Shown here: positions 58,501 through 64,000 of the stretch, piece by piece
How the letters are laid out: each line of letters begins with the position of its first letter
How positions within the stretch are numbered: the first letter of the stretch is position 1
Assembly (NCBI GenBank): GCA_903813345.2
Contig: CAIIXF020000002.1
Span: 18,426,813 to 18,490,812 of the forward strand
Length of the DNA stretch: 64,000 nucleotides
Direction of reading: 5' to 3'
From: Owenia fusiformis
Lineage: Eukaryota > Annelida > Polychaeta > Sabellida > Oweniidae
The notes under the pieces: generated by a model
What the model was told of the DNA's origin: nothing
The model's input: only the letters and a program-made list of their open reading frames with translations
Databases searched by the model: none
Made by a program: the position numbers and the translations under genes

Positions 58501-60288
58501 AAATTTGTGTTGATACGTTGTTGACGTTGGTACTTTTACACAGTGCATCTATTAACATACGAGGGTTTCTCCTTTCAGATGTAAGAACATATTGCTCATG
58601 ATCTTTTAACGGCATTGAAAGAATAAATGTGCAAGTAGGCACAGTTAGTCTAACTGTGTTGTACTTTGAGTCAGTAGAGCGGGAGAAAACACTGGAAATG
58701 TTAACTTCCTATTGTTAATTTGGTCTTATATTTTGAGCTCAGATTCTCTATCGCTCTTTCTGACATGAGTTGATTCACTTCCCTTTAAAAATAAAGATAA
58801 ACACATTAAAAACAACTTATTCAGCACTATTTTATTCCACAGATTTGGTTGTAAATGCCAAAATGGTCTCAGAGGAAATAGAGTCACGACCTGGATCCGG
58901 ACATGCGTATTATCTTGGGGAGGCCGTCATACGTATGGGGAACTTCTGGGTTCACGTAGGGGCAGAAACGCATTACATGAATATTGGGGGGAAAGTGGAA
59001 AGATGGGGACCGGCGTTCCAGAGGAATTACATCGCTAAGGTAATCTTCGAGTGTATTATTTGAGTAACCGTTATTTTACAAAGGTCTGCTTCTTACGAAG
59101 AAGATTAATTAGTGCTTTCATGAACAGGGTGCAATTTTGACAGTCCAAAAATCCCTCAAAATTGAATGGACAAAAGAATTTCTTCATAGAAAATATATAT
59201 GATATTTAATTTTCACCTCCTTGTATTGTGAATCCGAGGCATATTGTATATTGTATTGTATATAATAACCAAGCTGAACAATGATAAAATATTAGGAGAT
59301 AATGACCAAGAGAAACAATTTTGACTTTTCACCTTTACTGCCACGCCTTTTTCACCAAGCATGTTAAGGTAACACTTTTTTTCCTGGCTCACGACTTGCA
59401 TGAAAACATCTTGATTTGGTTGTTATAGTTCGGAAATGAAAAGGTCCCCGTTGCTGTACGCATCTTAAAGCAAGACAGATACAGAATGGCAGTACATATC
59501 AGTCATTTGGCTACGATTGTGATCGCACGCTTCAACAACCATCTAGACGTATTGGTCACCAAACTTGATGAATCTCTCTGGCCTGCTGGTGGCATTGTTG
59601 GTAATGACACGTTAATATCTATTCAGAGTACACTCCCCTCTATAAGTTTGGCAATCGGAATTTTTCATGCCATGGCATATCAAATCCTGAATTTTGTTCC
59701 TTAAATACAATAGTTCGATTCGTTCATGACGTTGGTGATTTTTAAATCGTCAAACTTAAACAAGCTTTGATAAGTGATCCAAAAGGACTAATGGTTGCCA
59801 AACTTATAAAATGGGGTGTAAAGAAATTGGGGGATAATGGTCCATCTTTAAGAGGCCCATACCTTAAATAGAACAATTTAAGAAAACTATTCTTTACACC
59901 ATCTTGATTCACAATGTTCCAGGTGCTCCAACTTCATTTTATTAAAACACCTTGGACGTCAAAGATGTATTTACGTCTTTTGATCTGTAACTGATTTCCA
60001 TGTATTAATAACCACCTCTATCATATTCAAGGTCAAGCAATGACAGTCGAGGCTTCACTGACCATGGATCAGAACGACGAGAAACTGGGACAACTCAAAT
60101 TTGAGGGCTTTAACGAATACCAGACCGTGGAGTTGCAAAATAGATCCAAGATGGGTGCTCTAGAGAAACAAGAAGAATACTTTGGCCACAGAGTTGACTG
60201 CTGGCACAAGGATGGCATACCCATTGGGAAAGTACATGATTTTAAAGTTAAAGACTTGTACTCCAGGAAGACTAAGATTGCCAAATAA
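49543..60288 (+). CDS. Secreted IgGFc-binding / Sushi / ITIH C-terminal domain fusion protein (14 exons)
   Basis: Exons: 49543-49597, 51798-51997, 52552-53100, 54848-54943, 55115-55192, 55733-55862, 56117-56239, 56546-56664, 57402-57495, 57642-57893, 58243-58356, 58843-59039, 59429-59600, 60032-60288. All are GT-AG with matching phases: 2436 nt, 811 residues plus TAA. Residues 1-19: signal peptide. About 20-450: IgGFc-binding-protein N-terminal region (GTEFILMFLEN, LDRLEAFQA, SDQPIAVFSGN, DHLEEMLVPITQWGKEF, ESYGFPLGMR). 451-493: acidic D/N-rich linker (DGTDNDCDGRVDEENC, DDDGDGNEDEDC). About 498-556: Sushi domain. About 569-811: ITIH C-terminal domain, from DPHVMINV to VDCWHKDG and DFKVKDLY, with the Cys pair C584/C783. 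VIT, VWA and VWD domains are absent. It is probably an extracellular matrix, mucus or defence protein. The start is the first ATG before a clean signal peptide. The ITIH call rests on pattern and length. Confidence 0.9.
49700..50115. repeat. 41-bp tandem repeat in intron 1, arranged as an 82-bp dimer
   Basis: The unit is TGATATTGTATGACGCAAGA plus GGGGGAAATACCACAGAATTG. Ten copies alternate GTATGACG...CCACAG with TATATGACG...CCAAAG, so the real period is 82 bp, nearly identical throughout. The minus-strand frames through it are artefacts. Confidence 0.95.
50881..51699. mobile_element. CGTTC-rich inverted-repeat element in intron 1
   Basis: CTATCACACCAAACTAGTTC at the left end is matched by GAACTAGTTTGGTGTGATAG at the right. 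An internal end-like GGTGTGATAG lies at about 51303-51312. The interior holds dozens of GTTC/CGTTC/ACGTCC words in both orientations (for example CGTTCATTCCGTTCGCAC twice near 51220-51260). It is non-coding. It could be a non-autonomous hAT-like element, but no 8-bp duplication was confirmed. Confidence 0.7.
51798..56664 (+). other. Exons 2-8: IgGFc-binding N-terminal region
   Basis: Seven exons encode about 430 residues typical of the IgGFc_binding family: a first strand pair (GTEFILMFLEN, IRLFVTSRKSTPVNVSIS), a second lobe (GLLITADDEISVYIVN, LGTEYITTTW), the LDRLEAFQA and SGTEIYSDQPIAVFSGN blocks, and the closing HTLSNTDSIGQFSGYLYG, ESYGFPLG motif. Exons 3 to 5 are bounded by phase-0 introns. 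In vertebrate FCGBP this region precedes VWD repeats, which are not present here. Confidence 0.9.
53490..54830. repeat. 48-58-bp tandem repeat in intron 3, about 25 copies
   Basis: Units share CCCTGCCCTATTCCCAGATT and GCCATACCA. They differ in a linker, either GACCCTGTCGTTTTAAGTT or TACACCTGGACATTTTAGGTT, often alternating. The 207-codon + strand frame at 53405-54028 crosses this array and is not coding. Confidence 0.93.
56779..57150. other. GC- and CpG-rich patch inside intron 8
   Basis: Base composition shifts sharply to roughly 50 percent G+C, with many CpG dinucleotides and repeated GGGACTCGATGGGACTC-type words. A 98-codon minus-strand frame (56804-57100) and an overlapping + frame (57085-57372) run through it without recognisable homology. 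It is probably an inserted repeat of another family. Confidence 0.5.
57402..57893 (+). other. Exons 9-10: acidic linker and Sushi (CCP) domain
   Basis: Exon 9 encodes DNDCDGRVDEENC, the D/N-rich acidic motif often found directly after IgGFc-binding regions in invertebrate proteins (Ca-binding is plausible). Exon 10 repeats it in shorter form, then gives a CCP domain with four canonical Cys at 498, 524, 542 and 554, the Trp at 548 and two extra Cys (528, 556) that may pair. It ends in a flexible SGDDGGGGD linker. Confidence 0.85.
58243..60288 (+). other. Exons 11-14: ITIH C-terminal domain
   Basis: About 243 residues. The start GDPHVMINVKGVDKPVCFDF parallels the ITIH pattern DPHF(I/V)I..P....LCFNI. 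LVVNAKMV parallels the VNGQ strand, and YYLGEAVIRMG parallels YFGxLGI. RMAVHISHLATIVIARF sits at the V..QV/VVVLH strands, and GGIVGQ at GLLGQF. HRVDCWHKDGIPIGKVHDF parallels the conserved CWF...G..DYIV end. Only two Cys (584, 783) are present, as in that domain. A VWD domain also begins GDPH but would have many more Cys, so it is disfavoured. Confidence 0.72.
59630..59820. mobile_element. MITE C copy in intron 13
   Basis: ACACTCCCCTCTATAAGTTT, then GGCAAT, at the left and ATTGNNNGCCAAACTTATAA style sequence ending ATGGGGTGTA at the right. It starts only 29 bp after the exon 13 donor. Confidence 0.75.
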
Positions 60289-61266
60289 AGTAATAGATGG
60301 CGCGATGGAAGAGACTGCAAATCCTGAATATGAAGTATATAAGAGTTTTTAGTCCGTGCAGTGTAAGACGGACTAGTACTCATAGCGCCCTCTTTATAAT
60401 GAATGACATGGGCACTCTTGACCAAAGATTTAAGTGCTACTCTCCCAGCAATTCGTCCAGTGCAACAATAGCCGACTTTTGACGGAAATACAACTGGGAC
60501 CTTAAGTAGGTCAACATTAAACATCTACTAGAGAGAGGTTAAGGCGACTTAGTTGCACTGAACGAATTACCCGAATTTATAATTATATACGTATATACGT
60601 ATGTTTGTTATATTAAATACATATTTAAAAACTCAATTGTATTTATATATATATGTATATGTAGAAAGCTAATAAGCCGAATATTATAATCATTCTGTAA
60701 TATTTTGTAAAAGGCGCTATAAAATTTCTTCCTAGGAGAACTCTACTTTTGACAGTGCGGGATTTTACAACGTGTTATAGACTATAAATGTACATAGATA
60801 AGGTAGTAATATCTGGAAGAATTATGAAACAAGTTTAAGATATTCTTTATAAGAAAATATATAATATTTTGTTTGATAAGTTTTACAGAGAGGATAATAA
60901 CAATATGAAACATATGCTCATACGATAAATTATTGTTAAAGAAAGGCGGTTGAAATTGACTTCAACCGGTTTGTTGATGGTAACAAAATTAGACCCATGT
61001 CTATCTCCTTGACACATTAATTCGATCATATTCATCTTGTATTTTAATATTATACATTTAAAGACAATTAACATAGAACATAACTTATCACCATCTGTTT
61101 CCATTTTATTTCGTATCATTTCCGTATGATACAATATAGGTTATACAAATCAGATGGCAAATATTATGTGAAAAACTGGATGTAAAATTTGGAATGAAAT
61201 ACATAATTATTACATAAAAATGTCATGAATGATTTAGGGTTTATATTTTTAAATACGTATGAACCT
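60289..61266. other. 3' region of the fusion gene
   Basis: No further coding exon is needed after the TAA at 60288. Poly(A) signal candidates are ATTAAA at about 60611 and an AATAAA overlapping the stop, which is too close to be used for this transcript. A TA microsatellite lies near 60640. Confidence 0.5.
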
Positions 61267-61443
61267 CACACTCCCCTTCATAATTTAGTTTAGCAATTAG
61301 ACGTTTTTAATTGGATAACATATCAGAGTTCGGAAACGTACGAGACTAATTTAATGATTTTTTCTTAAACCACCAACGTTAACATGCATTAATAGATGGT
61401 CCAAACGAAACATCCAGTTGCCAAACTCATGGAGGGGAGTGTA
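61267..61443. mobile_element. MITE C copy
   Basis: CACACTCCCCTTCATAATTT at the left, CCAAACTCATGGAGGGGAGT plus GT at the right, 177 bp, non-coding. Confidence 0.75.
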
Positions 61444-61728
61444 TAATATGTACGAGATGAGTTTAATTGCTACATTGGCACATTGGTACGTACATGTATG
61501 GTGATTGCCAACGACTTCTCGTTTTAAATTCTTTGATATATAATCGAACTCCAACTCTTACCTCCCCATTGGTTTACGTGTTATAGCCTTTTTATGTTTT
61601 TTACAATTTAAAAATTTAATCTAAAATTTAAAAATAGCCAATAAATTAAAAGTAAAAAATCCAATAAATTGACACTCAAATTACGTTAACACCAAGAACT
61701 AAAAGCAATATACACTGTAATACCTATA

Positions 61729-61787
61729 TACACACCTCAAAAAGTTTGACAATCATCATTTTGACAAATTTATTGCGGGGAGTGTAA
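61729..61787. mobile_element. Very short MITE C derivative
   Basis: ACACACCTCAAAAAGTTTGA at the left and TTTATTGCGGGGAGTGT at the right, only about 59 bp apart: an internally deleted copy. Confidence 0.5.
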
Positions 61788-62154
61788 CTCATATTTTCAT
61801 ATTTCATAATATGAGCACGAATAACTGTTTGGCCAATATCGGGTTGTCTGGACAAGTTCGGATCTTCCACCTGTTGTCTTGATAGTACCTATGAACACGA
61901 ATTAACGGTTCGAGTGACATTATTTTAACAAGTACTTTTGTTAATTGTACAATATCCAACATATTAGTCAGATAGAAGTAACGCATTAGCGCATTTAACT
62001 TTAAAAACCTAAACAGTTGCCAGATTAAAGTTTTGGAAGTTTTGCCAAATGCCGAGTCAAAGGTTTGGCCCTGGGGTTTGGCTATAATTGGTAAGAAGGA
62101 AGGAAATATTTTTGCGTTGATAGTACATCGGTATCTTGTCATGTCCAAATAATA

Positions 62155-62325
62155 TACAAATAGTGACTGCCATTGAGGGCAATAGTGTAAATTATTTCCC
62201 CGAGGGAATATCCTCTACAATGTACTATTCCCGAAGCCGCAGGCTGAGGGAATAGTACATTATAGAGGATATTCCCAAGGGGAAATCATTTACACTATTG
62301 CTCGAAATTAGGCAGTCACTATTTG
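62155..62325. mobile_element. Hairpin MITE with about 75-bp arms
   Basis: AGTGACTGCC, GCAATAGTGTAAAT, CCGAGGGAATATCCTCTA and TAGTACATTATAGAGG are arranged as a near-complete palindrome around CCGAAGCCGCAGGCTGAGG. It sits beside a second inverted-repeat element. Confidence 0.8.
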
Positions 62326-62328
62326 TTT

Positions 62329-62852
62329 TATTATATACCCTATACTGACTCTTGTCCCGTTTCCTCTGCGAAGGCTTAGAAAGCCCCCTCCCCGGGTCCA
62401 TTGTTAGCATTATAAGCTGTGACGTCATCAGATGCTCAACAGAAATTTTTGCCTCTGAGACTCTCACTTGACAAATTCAATCGCGTTTAACACGCGGAAT
62501 AGATTATCATAACACTTGAAATTACACAGACGTATTGAGCTTAGGGAACTTTATACACGTTGCTTATATTGTATCGTTCACGCACGTCTGTCATGGTGAA
62601 CGGAGTTGATTTGTGTTTGTGCTCATCCTCCATTTTTCTGTTTTTCGTCTGCGCTGTGATGATGCGCAGACGTTTCTAAAGGTAATAGAACTTGCAATTG
62701 TGACGTCAGCGGGCAATAGTTCAAATGTATATTCCCGCTGACGTCACATTTGAGGGAATACAACTTTCCGAGGGAAATAGTAAATCTATTTCGGAACACG
62801 TGACTAGGTATTGACCAATCAGGATTAGTGTTACATATTGGGTATATAATAA
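62329..62852. mobile_element. 524-bp MITE with TATTATATACCC ends
   Basis: TATTATATACCCTATA at the left and ATATTGGGTATATAATA at the right are inverted. The interior contains GAGGGAATACAACTTTCC and a GTGACGTCAGCGGGCAATAG / CCCGCTGACGTCAC inverted pair at 62700-62750. CGAGGGAA motifs link it to the preceding hairpin. Confidence 0.7.
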
Positions 62853-63629
62853 TACATGTTATTCAATGATTTAAGTATATGTCCAAGTCGATAGTTTCCG
62901 AATCACCGGCATGTGAAACGACCTCAGAGCAAAATGCACATTATGTATCGCACGTTTTGAAGGCATATTTCTAAAAAAAAAAAATTGAATAACTATTCAA
63001 ACAACCGTTATATGTTGCCTTATCTTGACACCCGGATTGTTAAGATCTTAACCTTTTTCGAGAATGGATTGAAATAATTGTTTTGTCGACAGTGTGACTG
63101 ACCTCTAGTTCTTTTATGGTACAGTAGTACAGCAGTACAACGCCCTCTAGAATCGCACAATCAATACCATTGATTTTATTAACATCGTGCTCATCGACAC
63201 GCTTCTATCACGAAATGCCACCCACTGAAAGTTTGGAGTGCTCTTTTTAATCTATATTGCTATAATTAAATGGAAAAATATGCAATAAATAGCTCTTCGA
63301 TCGAAGTATTTGCTATCAAAGTTTATTTGCGATCTTTTCAATATCATAATAAATAACTATTACACCAAGTAATATTCATAACACACAACCAGACAATACT
63401 TGTATTTAAAAATGTATTTTTTGATTCATGTTATGTTGCACTTCAACTTTCGTACACCTGTACACGCTAACAATTGATTGTCTCGAATTTCCAGGGTCGC
63501 TGACATAAACACAAAAAAGTTGACTCGTGTTTCAATCTCTTTTCAGTAAACAATGTGCCAATTTGAGGAAGCTAGAAGTTACATCCCCGCCTTTCAATTA
63601 TTTCAATACAATATTTTCAACCACTCTTC
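62853..63629. other. Intergenic, no gene seen
   Basis: No supported frame or repeat. Confidence 0.55.
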
Positions 63630-63802
63630 CTGTATTTGTTGGCCTTTGTAGCATATATAATAAAAATACATGATAAAATTTAAAAACACGTTTGTGGGGT
63701 AATTTGAGAAAATGACAGTGCTTTCATTGCATTATTTCTGTATTTGTCGGCCTTTGTACAGCATATAATAGAAACACATAATAAAATTTAAAAAACATGT
63801 TG
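63630..63802. repeat. Direct duplication, about 60 bp x 2 at 109-bp spacing
   Basis: CTGTATTTGTTGGCCTTTGT, AGCATATATAATAAAAATAC and ATAATAAAATTTAAAAACA recur at 63739-63802 with few changes. The sequence between copies is partly alignable too. Confidence 0.75.
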
Positions 63803-64000
63803 AGTGGCAACTTGAGCAGATTAGAGTGACAGGCTTCACACATTTCCATAACAAACTTTTCTTAATGAACGGCTACCTTCAATTCAGCGAATGGTGGGTG
63901 TATGTTTTAGATCGAGGACAACCAGCATAAAAGACTCTTTCCTGGAACTCAGTTATTTAACAATACAGGGTGTCCAACTGTTCATAATTAGTTTTTTGCA

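Noticed and set aside
58243-60288. VWD domain as an alternative to the ITIH C-terminal domain
   Set aside because: VWD domains also start GDPH but are rich in conserved Cys. This region has only two, placed as in the ITIH domain, and ends with a CW..(K)VHDF-type block.

Overview
This window is nuclear DNA from an invertebrate animal. It is AT-rich (roughly two thirds A+T by eye), its genes are split by GT-AG introns, and most of it is non-coding DNA full of short inverted-repeat transposon relics and tandem repeats. Secreted IgGFc-binding-type, Sushi and TSP1 proteins, together with this repeat style, fit a marine invertebrate (mollusc, another lophotrochozoan, or an invertebrate deuterostome). 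The sequence alone does not fix the phylum.

Two host genes can be built exon by exon. (1) On the + strand at 49543-60288 is a 14-exon gene whose splice phases all agree, giving an 811-residue secreted protein. It has a signal peptide, an IgGFc-binding-protein N-terminal region, an acidic D/N-rich linker, one Sushi (CCP) domain, a Gly/Asp linker, and a C-terminal region that reads as the C-terminal domain of inter-alpha-trypsin-inhibitor heavy chains (ITIH), without the VIT and VWA domains that normally precede it. The domain starts with Asp-Pro-His, the site where vertebrate ITIH chains are cut and esterified to chondroitin sulfate. This is the most interesting object in the window. (2) On the - strand at 19484-36705 is a four-exon model for a 194-residue secreted protein: signal peptide, short linker, one TSP1 repeat, an EGF-like segment and a His/Arg-rich tail. 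Its first intron would be about 15 kb.

Layout: 1-919 is a 39-bp satellite. 920-19483 is a mosaic of transposon relics: MITEs, fold-back elements, a mariner-family fossil, a decayed transposase with a CxC zinc-knuckle motif, three hairpin elements joined through shared TTAA sites, and a large nested inverted-repeat element. 19484-36705 is the TSP1 gene, with tandem repeats and MITEs in its introns. 36855-37570 is a LINE reverse-transcriptase remnant. 38700-43760 holds three satellite arrays (about 98, 77-93 and 103 bp). 44106-47970 has further MITEs and a TTAA hairpin. 49543-60288 is the fusion gene, whose introns carry a 41-bp array, a CGTTC-rich inverted-repeat element, a 48-58-bp array and a MITE. 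60289-64000 is intergenic with hairpin MITEs.

Both modelled genes encode extracellular proteins that could work in matrix, mucus or innate defence, but nothing here shows that they act together. No rRNA, tRNA or CRISPR was seen.
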